Of a stretch of DNA of 33,076 nucleotides, positions 20,478 through 27,823 are shown piece after piece (positions within the stretch are counted from its first letter, which is position 1; each line of letters begins with the position of its first letter). A model generated the notes under the pieces. It was not told the origin of the DNA. It did not search any database and saw only the letters and a list, made by a program, of their open reading frames with translations. This DNA comes from an uncultured Eudoraea sp. (GTDB lineage Bacteria; Bacteroidota; Bacteroidia; Flavobacteriales; Flavobacteriaceae), in contig CAMYJF010000029.1 in assembly GCA_947258555.1 (NCBI GenBank), forward strand, positions 23,484-56,559, given 5' to 3'. Both the position numbers and the translations under genes were made by a program.

Positions 20478-23400
20478 CGAGCTATTTCTTTAAGTTTTAT
20501 TTCCTGATACCAGCTATATAGGATAGGTACTACGAATAAGGTTATCAAAGCGATCAACATACCCCCAAAGGAGGGGATCGCCATAGGGATCATAATATCG
20601 CTTCCTCTTCCAGTTGATGTCAATATGGGCAACAAGGCTAAGAGGGTTGTTCCAGTGGTCATCAGGCAAGGCCTTATACGCTTTTGCCCGGCCTCTAACA
20701 CAGAATTGCGAATTCCTTCGATGGATTTAGGTTTGTTTCGGCCAAAAGTCTGAGTGAGATAGGTGGCCATGACTACGCCATCATCTGTTGCTATTCCAAA
20801 TAATGCAATAAAACCAACCCATACGGCCACGCTTAAGTTTATAGTGTGCATCTGGAAAAGCTCACGCAGGTTTTCCCCTAAAAAGGAAAAATTTAAAAAC
20901 CAGTCCTGTCCATATAACCAGATCATTAGAAATCCACCGGCAAAAGCTACAGCGATCCCGCTAAACACCATTAGGGTTGTTGGAACCGATTTAAATTGGA
21001 AATACAGGATCAGGAAAATGATGACCAAAGACAGGGGTACGACCAGGGAAAGGGTCTTCTCCGCTCGTAACTGGTTTTCATAAGTGCCGGCAAAAGTATA
21101 GGAAATACCTTCAGGTATGATAAACGACCCATCCCTGATCTTTTCAGTGATCAATCCTTGTGCCGCCTCTACCACATTTACTTCCGCAAATCCATCAAGT
21201 TTGTCAAATAGGACATAGCCCACAAGAAAGGTGTCTTCACTCTTAATAATTTGAGGTCCTTGTTCATAAGAGATCTCGGCCAGTTCGCTCAAAGGTACCT
21301 GGGCACCACCTGAAGCCGTGATCAAAACGTTTTTAATATCTTCATGATCCTCGCGAAACTCCCGGGGATATCGCACCATGACATTATACCGTTCCCTTCC
21401 TTCCACAGTTTGAGTCAGCGGCACACCGCCGATGGCCACCTGGATGACTTGTTGCACATCTTCAACTACTATTCCATAGCGTGCAAGGCGCTCCCTGTCA
21501 ATATCGATCAGCAAATAGGGTTTGCCCACGATCCGCTCGGCAAATACTGCTTCATCTTTTACGCCTTCCACCTGCTTTAAAATATTTTCAAGTGAAATAC
21601 CAAAAGCTTCGATTTGAGCCAGGTCAGGTCCTTTGACCTTTATGCCCATAGGCGCCCGCATCCCGGTTTGAAGCATAACCAAGCGTGTTTGTATGGGTTG
21701 CAGCTTAGGGGCGGATGTAACTCCGGGTAAACTTGTCGCCTTCACGATCTCATTCCATATATCATCAGGTGATCGAATATGGTCTCGCCAATTGCGATAA
21801 AACTCCCCATCTTCATCCGGAACGAGTTGGTCATACCCAATTCCCTGTGCCGCAAAATGGGTAGTTCCACCATCTTTTAAAACGAATTGGTTGTTCTCAT
21901 CTACTTTAAAGCGTTCACGCCGCCCTTCCTGATTTTCCATAAATTCAGGTTTATACTGGATCAGGTTTTCATACATACTGAGGGGCGCAGGATCCAGAGC
22001 CGATTCTACCCTTCCGGCCTTACCTACTACGGTTTGTATTTCAGGGATATTGGCAACCGCCATATCCAATTGCTGAAGGACCCGTTTGTTTTCTTCTATA
22101 CCGGCATGTGGTAAGGAAGTGGGCATCAATAAAAATGAACCTTCATTAAGTGCCGGCATAAATTCTTTACCGGTGTTTCGCATAATGATCACGCCCCCTA
22201 TGAGGATTAGCAATGGAAGGAGTAGAAATAGTAATCTGTTGACCAGCGCCCAGCCCAGGATACGGGCATAATAACGGATAAAAAGTTTAAACAAACCCAG
22301 GAGCCCCAGGCATACAAATACTACAAATACCAGGTTTATCACAATGCTCCGGTCAATACCTAAAGGGCGCCAATACTGGGCCAATATTATAACGATCGCC
22401 AAAACTGTTATTCCTATATGGATCCATGTCTTCCATTTTGAATTAATAATCTCACGGATCATCAAAATACCGGCCACTCCTAATGCAAAGAGGAGCAATC
22501 CCAGTTCAAATCCTTTGATCACGAACCAAATACCTAACAGTATTAAGATACTGTTGAATATATATTTGAGAGGATTCCTGGTCTTATTTCTTCTAAAGAT
22601 CATTGCCGCAAATGGCGGGATTATAAATAAGGTAATGACGATCGAGGCTACCAATGCCATTGTCTTTGTAAATGCAAGGGGCCTGAATAATTTACCTTCG
22701 GCCCCGATCATGGTAAATACGGGAATGAAACTGATGATCGTGGTAAGCACCGCTGTCACAATTGCTCCCGACACCTCTGTGGTTGCATTATAGACGATCT
22801 CATTAATGCTTTTGTCTTCATTTTCCGAATCCAGATGGCGAATGATATTTTCAGTGAGGATCACCCCAACATCTACCATGGTACCAATTGCTATTGCAAT
22901 ACCAGACAGCGCAACAATATTAGCATCCACACCAAATGCACGCATCGCAATAAAGACCATTAGGACGGCAACAGGCAGCAAACCCGAAATTAAGATAGAA
23001 GCCCTGAGATTGAATACCATGATCAGGATCACGAGAATGGTGATCAGGATCTCATACGTTAGGGCATCATTGAGCGTACCCAATGTTTCTTTGATCAATT
23101 CAGTACGGTCGTAAAAAGGAACTATAGTGAGTTGGGAAGTCCTGCCGTCAGTCAAAGTCTTTGAAGGGAGCCCTGTCTTGACTTCCTCCATTTTTGCCTT
23201 TACATTTTGAATGACCTCCAGGGGATTTGCTCCATACCGGGCCACGATAACACCTCCAACAACTTCTGCACCTTCCTTGTCCAATAGGCCTCGTCGTGTG
23301 GCGGGGCCCATTGATACTTTTGCGACATCTTTTATCCGCAATGACGTGAATTCTTCTACATCGATCACGGCATTTTCTATATCGGAAATGCTTTGAATGT

Positions 23401-24160
23401 ATCCCAAACCCCGCACAAGGTATTCGGCCTTATTGATCTCCAGGGTCTGGGCTCCAACATCGCGGTTGCTGCCTTTAACGGCCCTGACGATCTGGTTCAG
23501 ATCTACCTTGTATTGTCGCATCAATTCCGGATCCACATCGATCTGATACTCGCTGACATGCCCGCCAATAGAAGCCACTTCAGACACTCCGCTTGCGGAA
23601 GCCAGGGAATATTTTACATAGAAATCCTGGATGGTGCGCAATTCCTGCAAATCCCAGCCTCCGGTGACTTTTCCCTCCAGGTCCCGACCTTCCAGCGTAT
23701 ACCAAAAAATCTGTCCTAATGCGGTGGCATCAGGGCCCAATGACGGACTCACACCTTCCGGGAGCAAGCCGGCAGGAAGTGCATTAAGCTTCTCCAGGAT
23801 CCGACTTCTGCTCCAGTAAAATTCTACGCCTTCTTCAAATATGATATAGATGCTGGAAAACCCGAACATAGAAGAACTGCGGATCGTTTTCACACCGGGG
23901 ATGCCCAATAAAGATGTTGTCAACGGATACGAGATCTGATCTTCCACATCCCTTGGTGATCTACCTTCCCATTTTGTAAAAACGATCTGTTGATTTTCGC
24001 CAATATCCGGGATCGCATCAACGGCCACCGGATATTTAGGCAGACCTCCCAGATTCCAGTCAAAAGGGGCATTCATCAAACCCCAGCCGATAAATAGCAG
24101 CAAAAGAATAACTGAGACTAGTTTATTCTCAATGAGGAATTTTATGGTTCTATGTAACAT
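20474..24160 (-). CDS. cusA: CusA/CzcA-type heavy-metal RND efflux pump (enlarged, 1228 residues)
   Basis: This inner membrane proton/metal antiporter is recognised by VDAIPDIGENQQIVFTKWEG and RSPRDVEDQISYPLTTSLLG near the N terminus. The TM4 proton-relay segment is GIAIAIGTMVDVGVILTEN (Asp430). The monovalent-metal signature is TRLVMLQTGMRAPMGIKVKG, with Met829 aligned by motif to the E. coli CusA Met cluster. The C-terminal TM block has GIATDDGVVMATYLTQTF and RIRPCLMTTGTTLLALLP. The protein is about 180 residues longer than E. coli CusA. Extra hydrophobic segments lie between TM6 and TM7 (about 533-627), and an acidic insert sits in the periplasmic domain (about 738-800). The Met-rich motif and the CopA partner favour Cu(I)/Ag(I) over Zn/Co. 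Confidence 0.95.
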   Translation of the reverse strand: MLHRTIKFLIENKLVSVILLLLFIGWGLMNAPFDWNLGGLPKYPVAVDAIPDIGENQQIVFTKWEGRSPRDVEDQISYPLTTSLLGIPGVKTIRSSSMFGFSSIYIIFEEGVEFYWSRSRILEKLNALPAGLLPEGVSPSLGPDATALGQIFWYTLEGRDLEGKVTGGWDLQELRTIQDFYVKYSLASASGVSEVASIGGHVSEYQIDVDPELMRQYKVDLNQIVRAVKGSNRDVGAQTLEINKAEYLVRGLGYIQSISDIENAVIDVEEFTSLRIKDVAKVSMGPATRRGLLDKEGAEVVGGVIVARYGANPLEVIQNVKAKMEEVKTGLPSKTLTDGRTSQLTIVPFYDRTELIKETLGTLNDALTYEILITILVILIMVFNLRASILISGLLPVAVLMVFIAMRAFGVDANIVALSGIAIAIGTMVDVGVILTENIIRHLDSENEDKSINEIVYNATTEVSGAIVTAVLTTIISFIPVFTMIGAEGKLFRPLAFTKTMALVASIVITLFIIPPFAAMIFRRNKTRNPLKYIFNSILILLGIWFVIKGFELGLLLFALGVAGILMIREIINSKWKTWIHIGITVLAIVIILAQYWRPLGIDRSIVINLVFVVFVCLGLLGLFKLFIRYYARILGWALVNRLLFLLLPLLILIGGVIIMRNTGKEFMPALNEGSFLLMPTSLPHAGIEENKRVLQQLDMAVANIPEIQTVVGKAGRVESALDPAPLSMYENLIQYKPEFMENQEGRRERFKVDENNQFVLKDGGTTHFAAQGIGYDQLVPDEDGEFYRNWRDHIRSPDDIWNEIVKATSLPGVTSAPKLQPIQTRLVMLQTGMRAPMGIKVKGPDLAQIEAFGISLENILKQVEGVKDEAVFAERIVGKPYLLIDIDRERLARYGIVVEDVQQVIQVAIGGVPLTQTVEGRERYNVMVRYPREFREDHEDIKNVLITASGGAQVPLSELAEISYEQGPQIIKSEDTFLVGYVLFDKLDGFAEVNVVEAAQGLITEKIRDGSFIIPEGISYTFAGTYENQLRAEKTLSLVVPLSLVIIFLILYFQFKSVPTTLMVFSGIAVAFAGGFLMIWLYGQDWFLNFSFLGENLRELFQMHTINLSVAVWVGFIALFGIATDDGVVMATYLTQTFGRNKPKSIEGIRNSVLEAGQKRIRPCLMTTGTTLLALLPILTSTGRGSDIMIPMAIPSFGGMLIALITLFVVPILYSWYQEIKLKEIAR

Positions 24161-24220
24161 GATTTGATATGATTAAACAAAAATTCAATAGGATTTTCCA
24201 ACAAGGGAAATGGAAGACCA

Positions 24221-24238
24221 GGACCTATTTTCAGGTCC
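24221..24238. repeat. Short perfect inverted repeat between HYC_CC_PP gene and cusA
   Basis: GGACCT-6 nt-AGGTCC is the only clear dyad in the 98-bp gap before cusA. No T run follows it on the minus strand, so a terminator is unlikely. It could be an RNA hairpin adjusting cusA expression relative to the first gene, or chance. Confidence 0.35.
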
Positions 24239-24258
24239 GAGCTTGAATTATGTTTATA

Positions 24259-24672
24259 TCAAATCAGAAAGGATTCCCAGAGCACCTGTCTATCGAAGAT
24301 GATCAGGGGTGGGGAATATTCTGCGAAAGGTAAGTTTTGTTCGGCGGGACTTGTATATAAGTCTATGTAACTTAGGGTATAGGCTAAAAGGAATTGCTGC
24401 TGATCTAGATCCAATGCATTCCATGAGAAAGCCAATTCATCTTGCCCTTCCTGGCTGATCTCTTGATCCGTGCAGCACTTCATAAGATTCATTGGGCATT
24501 TTTGTTCCCCATCGGCCAGAAGTTTCATGCCGCAATCTGCAGAATCGTCAAAGAAGCTGTAATCTACCAGCGAATCCCCACAGAAATGCATATCCATGGA
24601 GAAGGATACTGTTGAAAACAGTACCAAAAAGGCCATAAGTACGGCGCCGGTTTTGAAGCTAATGTCCTTCAT
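24259..24672 (-). CDS. HYC_CC_PP family small exported cysteine protein
   Basis: From ATG 24672 (a GTG at 24675 precedes it) this 137-residue protein has a signal-like N terminus (KTGAVLMAFLVLFSTVSFS). The mature part has spaced Cys residues: MHFCGDSLVDYSFF (His29, Cys31), Cys47, KCPMNLMKCC (Cys59, 66, 67), and a late YSPPL. The order H-x-C, CC, PP is the signature after which this Bacteroidota family is named. Members are commonly found beside heavy-metal RND pumps; the function is unproven, but a periplasmic metal-binding or sensing role fits the Cys/His/Met content. It is the first gene of the copper operon (98 bp before cusA), so the operon promoter probably lies in 24673-24907. Confidence 0.8.
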   Translation of the reverse strand: MKDISFKTGAVLMAFLVLFSTVSFSMDMHFCGDSLVDYSFFDDSADCGMKLLADGEQKCPMNLMKCCTDQEISQEGQDELAFSWNALDLDQQQFLLAYTLSYIDLYTSPAEQNLPFAEYSPPLIIFDRQVLWESFLI

Positions 24673-24757
24673 CACAGAAACAAAACTACAAAAATACTAG
24701 AATTATTGTCTTGTTTAACAGAAGTTTGGGCTAACCGTTTATCGATAAGGCCTTTCA

Positions 24758-24812
24758 TTATGGGGTACACATGCCTTCAGCGGACATAAAAAATCGCAGT
24801 ACTACCCCATTA
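24758..24812. repeat. Imperfect inverted repeat in the divergent region upstream of the copper operon
   Basis: The arms 24758-24767 (TTATGGGGTA) and 24803-24812 (TACCCCATTA) match at 9 of 10 positions, with a 35-nt spacer. It lies between the copper operon (start 24672) and the divergent transglutaminase gene (24908), so it could bind a regulator of either. The rest of 24673-24907 shows no gene. Confidence 0.35.
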
Positions 24813-24907
24813 ACTGCTTTTAGGACTTAGATTCCTTGAACAAAATACCTAATTGGGTTACAAAAGGAAATATTGTACATTACTACTCATATAAAATTGC
24901 TTCTGAA

Positions 24908-25219
24908 ATGACATACTACCGGATTATCTGCGTCTTTTTGATCGGACTTTTTATAGCCTGTAATTCAAAACAAGAGCAAAAGAAACCAGAAAAAGAGCTG
25001 GCTTCCATTGATGTACCAAAAGTGGTAACAGCCGACATTGAAGCAGGCATTGAAGCCAATATTGCAGCAAAGGTTGAAGAAGGAGAGGGTTATTTCATTT
25101 TGGATTCGTTGAAACTTCAATTAGTACGTGTGCATACGGAATATCTTTCCAATTTAGGACCCAGGCGTCATTTTGCCTGTGTAGATCTGGCCGATATCAG
25201 TGGTGATATTTTTTCTTAA
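24908..25219 (+). pseudogene. 5' fragment of a frameshifted transglutaminase-like lipoprotein
   Basis: The ATG at 24908 starts MTYYRIICVFLIGLFIAC, a lipoprotein signal; an in-frame TTG at 24836 adds no signal. The frame continues with an acidic linker and a small N-terminal domain (LVRVHTEYLSNLGPRRHFAC) and stops at TAA 25217-25219, just after a run of six T (25209-25214). The -1 frame is open from 25207 and joins directly into the transglutaminase frame. The two pieces therefore look like one gene broken at the T6 tract: the signal is on this piece and the catalytic core is on the next. It may be a real mutation, a homopolymer sequencing error, or, less likely, recoding. Confidence 0.75.
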
Positions 25220-25236
25220 AAGGCGATCCAGGGAAC

Positions 25237-26235
25237 ATGGAAGTTACCGAAACTACATTGCACAAACTTAATGGCAAACCCATGTATACCTGGAAGCAAC
25301 GCAAGGATAAAACCTGGTATAGGGTTCCTGTCGAAGGTGCTTCAGAGGATCTGCTAGGTGTTATTCAGGGGGAAGACAGGTTTGAATTTACATACGAGGT
25401 AACCCTGCCGGAAATGAAAGAAGCCGGTAAGATGTGGATCCCTATTCCTAAATCTGATCCCTTTCAAACTATAACTCAAGTTTCCCAGACAATCCCGGTA
25501 TCTCATCAAACACTTGATGAAACGGAGTTTGGAAACTCCATCTTATATCTTGATCTCTCTCCGGAAGACAGCGGAAAAAAACTGGAATTGGTCTACGATG
25601 TGCACAGACAGGAAAAAAAGGCATACACGGATAATACCGCGGCAACAAATTATTTGAACGCCAGTGTGTTAATGCCGGTGGGTGATCGATTTGAAATATT
25701 GGCTGATTCCATCATCGGGGACAAAAGTGAAGGCGGTGCCATCATGCAGGCAAGAGCACTGTATGACTATATCATTGACAATATGCGTTATATGAAATTT
25801 GGGGATTATGGCAAGGGCGATTCGGTCTACGCCTGCGATTCACTTACTGGTAATTGTACGGAGTTTCATTCGCTCTTTATTTCCCTGGCCCGGTCGGCAG
25901 GAATACCGGCACGTTTTGCAATTGGTGCTGCGATCCCATCAGATAGGGATTCCGGAGGAATTGACGGGTATCATTGCTGGGCGGAATTCTATGCCGAAGG
26001 CAAGTGGTGGCCGGTAGATATCAGTGAGGCCAACAAGTATACGGCCCTATCTACATATTATTTTGGAAGACATCCGGCAAATAGGATAGAGTTCAGCAGA
26101 GGCCGGGATCTCATAGTAAACCCCGGGCCTCAAACCGGACCTATAAATTTTCTCGCCTATCCAGTAATGGAGGTCGGCGGTAGTCCCATAATTGCCAAAT
26201 CTTTTTTTTCCTTTGAAAGGAAAACCGACTTATAG
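25237..26235 (+). CDS. Transglutaminase-like domain protein (3' part of the frameshifted gene)
   Basis: This 332-residue frame (first ATG 25237; open from 25207) holds a complete transglutaminase/protease-like core. The nucleophile is in GNCTEFHSLFISLARSAGIP (Cys207), the His in DGYHCWAEFY (His246), and the Asp in KWWPVDISEA (Asp261). An N-terminal beta domain (about 45-125, FEFTYEVTLPE) precedes it. Bacterial members act as proteases, amidases or cross-linkers, often periplasmic. As annotated alone it has no signal peptide; the lipoprotein signal lies in the preceding fragment in another frame, so the protein is probably not exported unless the frames are joined. Its stop is 9 bp from the end of the convergent HPEGEE lipoprotein gene. 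Confidence 0.82.
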   Translation: MEVTETTLHKLNGKPMYTWKQRKDKTWYRVPVEGASEDLLGVIQGEDRFEFTYEVTLPEMKEAGKMWIPIPKSDPFQTITQVSQTIPVSHQTLDETEFGNSILYLDLSPEDSGKKLELVYDVHRQEKKAYTDNTAATNYLNASVLMPVGDRFEILADSIIGDKSEGGAIMQARALYDYIIDNMRYMKFGDYGKGDSVYACDSLTGNCTEFHSLFISLARSAGIPARFAIGAAIPSDRDSGGIDGYHCWAEFYAEGKWWPVDISEANKYTALSTYYFGRHPANRIEFSRGRDLIVNPGPQTGPINFLAYPVMEVGGSPIIAKSFFSFERKTDL

Positions 26236-26244
26236 CAATTAAAA

Positions 26245-26508
26245 CTATCCCTGGATAGTATCTTTAGGATGCTCTTCGCCTTCCGGGTGTTCTTCCCCTT
26301 CAGGATGCTCTTCACCTTCAGGGTGTTCCTCCCCTTCTGGATGTTCTTCACCTTCAGGATGTTCTTCACCTTCTGGATGGTCAGCCGCCTGTTCTGTAGC
26401 TTCTTCCTTCTTTTTCTGATCTCTGCAGGAATACATCGTCCCAACCAGGAACAAGCTCGTTAAAAGCAACATCAGCGTGAATGGTAATAGTTTTTTAATT
26501 CGGTTCAT
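26245..26508 (-). CDS. Small lipoprotein with six HPEGEE hexapeptide repeats
   Basis: I use ATG 26508, since the longer frame begins with TTG at 26514. The 87-residue product starts MNRIKKLLPFTLMLLLTSLF and has a lipobox ending MYSC (Cys28). It then has a short Lys/Glu linker and six consecutive HPEGEE repeats followed by HPKDTIQG. The mature part is thus an acidic, His-spaced, low-complexity chain that would extend from a membrane and could bind divalent or copper ions; this is inference from composition. The repeat is encoded by 18-bp units. A 7-bp hairpin (ACTATCC/GGATAGT, 26244-26259) overlaps its 3' end and is followed on the minus strand by TTTAATT, perhaps a weak terminator. No characterised family is recognised. 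Confidence 0.8.
   Translation of the reverse strand: MNRIKKLLPFTLMLLLTSLFLVGTMYSCRDQKKKEEATEQAADHPEGEEHPEGEEHPEGEEHPEGEEHPEGEEHPEGEEHPKDTIQG
26267..26380. repeat. 18-bp tandem repeat (six units) encoding HPEGEE
   Basis: Six 18-bp units run from 26267 to 26374, with a partial seventh to about 26380. They read GGATGCTCTTCGCCTTCC on the plus strand, with differences mostly at third codon positions (for example GGGTGTTCTTCCCCTTCA). The peptide is identical in all units while codons differ, which suggests selection on the peptide rather than a very recent slippage expansion. Confidence 0.9.
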
Positions 26509-26592
26509 GATCAACTTGTTTATATTAATACAAATTCAAGCGTAATAGGAAATATGAATCTTCTAAAAATAAGAAAATTTAAAGCATCCTCA

Positions 26593-26647
26593 CTTAGTAA
26601 TTCTAAGTTTGGTGCTGAGAATTTCTATTGAACTTAGAAATACTGAG
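26593..26647. promoter_or_regulatory. 17-bp imperfect inverted repeat upstream of the PfkB-GH65 operon
   Basis: The arms 26593-26609 (CTTAGTAATTCTAAGTT) and 26631-26647 (AACTTAGAAATACTGAG) are complementary at 15 of 17 positions around a 21-nt spacer. It is the clearest structure in the 331-bp intergenic stretch 26509-26839 between the divergent HPEGEE and PfkB genes. It may be an operator or a pair of operator half-sites. The left arm itself is partly palindromic (AACTTAGAA-like). No convincing TAnnTTTG promoter was found here, and no small gene. Confidence 0.45.
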
Positions 26648-26839
26648 TATTAATCGTGATATCTTTAACGGTATATCTCATACGGATATAGTTCATCTAA
26701 ATCATTCAAGACGATCTACTTTCCTTTATTTAAAACCTTAACGAGTATTTTATTACCTTTCATTCTTCAGGAAGCCAGAGTACCATTTTTAATCAAAACC
26801 GCTAGCTTAAAGATTACTATTAATCTAAAATATAACGCC

Positions 26840-27823
26840 ATGCCCAAATACAATATCGCCGTTCTCGGACCAATACCAAGGGATCACATAACAACTCATC
26901 ACGGCGAGGTTATCGAAAAATACGGCTGTGCAACCCATACGGCTATCGGTTTGGCAATGCTATTGGGTGATGAGGGTGTGGTATACCCTGTTTCACATGT
27001 CAGAAAAAAAGACGAGAAAGCAATCAAGGATATCTTTAAAGAATATAGCAATATAGATACAAGTCACATCACTTCCGATAAGGACCGGGGTGATGTCATA
27101 AGTTTAAAGTTTGTTACCCAAAATAAGCGATTGGAAAAACAAACAGGTTTTATGAATCCGATCACGAGAAAGGATATTAAAGGGCTGTTACATTGTGATG
27201 TGTTTGTGTGCGTACCGATAACGGATTATGAGGTGCCACTTGGTACGCTGAAATATATTAAAAAGAAGAGCAGTGGAATAATAATATTTGATGCCCACGG
27301 GCCTACGAATACGGCGACCATTACAGGAGACAGATTCATTAAGTTCTGGATTTCTCGTGACCAGTGGCTGCCCTATATCGACGTTTTAAAAATGAATCTT
27401 GAGGAGTCAAAATGTTGCTGGTTCGAAAAAGAATATCAGGCCGAGGAACTTGGTCATTTTGAAAATCTGGACATGGATCATTTACCCCCTCTCGCAGAGC
27501 ATTGCCTTAAACTTGGAATAAAGTCACTCATAATAACCCTTGATTCAGAAGGTGGAGCAGTCTTTTTTATGAAGGATGGCCGGGTACATCATGAAATGGT
27601 CAAATCGGTTAAAGTTGAGAATGTAATTGACACAACCGGTTGCGGAGATTCTTTTGCAGGGGGATTGGGTTACGGCCTGTTGGAAGATAAGACCGATTAC
27701 ATAAAAGCGGCCAAATATGCAAATGCTTTAGGAGCATTGCGAACCCAAGGGCGCACCTTTGATGTCTTTAAAACCAAGGAAGAAACCGATAAAATAATTA
27801 TTGAAAACTATGGAAGTATCTAA
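26840..27823 (+). CDS. PfkB-family (ribokinase-like) carbohydrate kinase
   Basis: The 327-residue cytoplasmic protein has the PfkB C-terminal signature DTTGCGDSFAGG (264-275) with catalytic base Asp270 and the anion-hole GCG. Upstream it has LIITLDSEGGAVFF, the usual strand before the nucleotide site, and LKMNLEESKC in place of the typical LKxNxxEA. The N-terminal substrate side is unusual: YGCATHTAIGLAMLLGD stands where canonical members have GGxxxNxAxxLAxLG, so the double Gly and Asn are missing. It phosphorylates a sugar or sugar-like alcohol with ATP; the substrate is not predictable. Its last 14 nt overlap the GH65 start, so the pair is translationally coupled, suggesting the kinase acts on a product or alternative substrate of that phosphorylase. 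Confidence 0.88.
   Translation: MPKYNIAVLGPIPRDHITTHHGEVIEKYGCATHTAIGLAMLLGDEGVVYPVSHVRKKDEKAIKDIFKEYSNIDTSHITSDKDRGDVISLKFVTQNKRLEKQTGFMNPITRKDIKGLLHCDVFVCVPITDYEVPLGTLKYIKKKSSGIIIFDAHGPTNTATITGDRFIKFWISRDQWLPYIDVLKMNLEESKCCWFEKEYQAEELGHFENLDMDHLPPLAEHCLKLGIKSLIITLDSEGGAVFFMKDGRVHHEMVKSVKVENVIDTTGCGDSFAGGLGYGLLEDKTDYIKAAKYANALGALRTQGRTFDVFKTKEETDKIIIENYGSI

Noticed and set aside
24681-24688. TAGTTTTG on the minus strand as the copper operon -7 promoter element
   Set aside because: It matches TAnnTTTG but would start transcription practically at the start codon (24672), and no -33 element is visible; not strong enough to annotate.
25205-25219. Programmed -1 ribosomal frameshifting at the T6 tract
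   Set aside because: The tract is not in the X-XXY-YYZ phase for tandem slippage and no following hairpin is evident; mutation or sequencing error is simpler.
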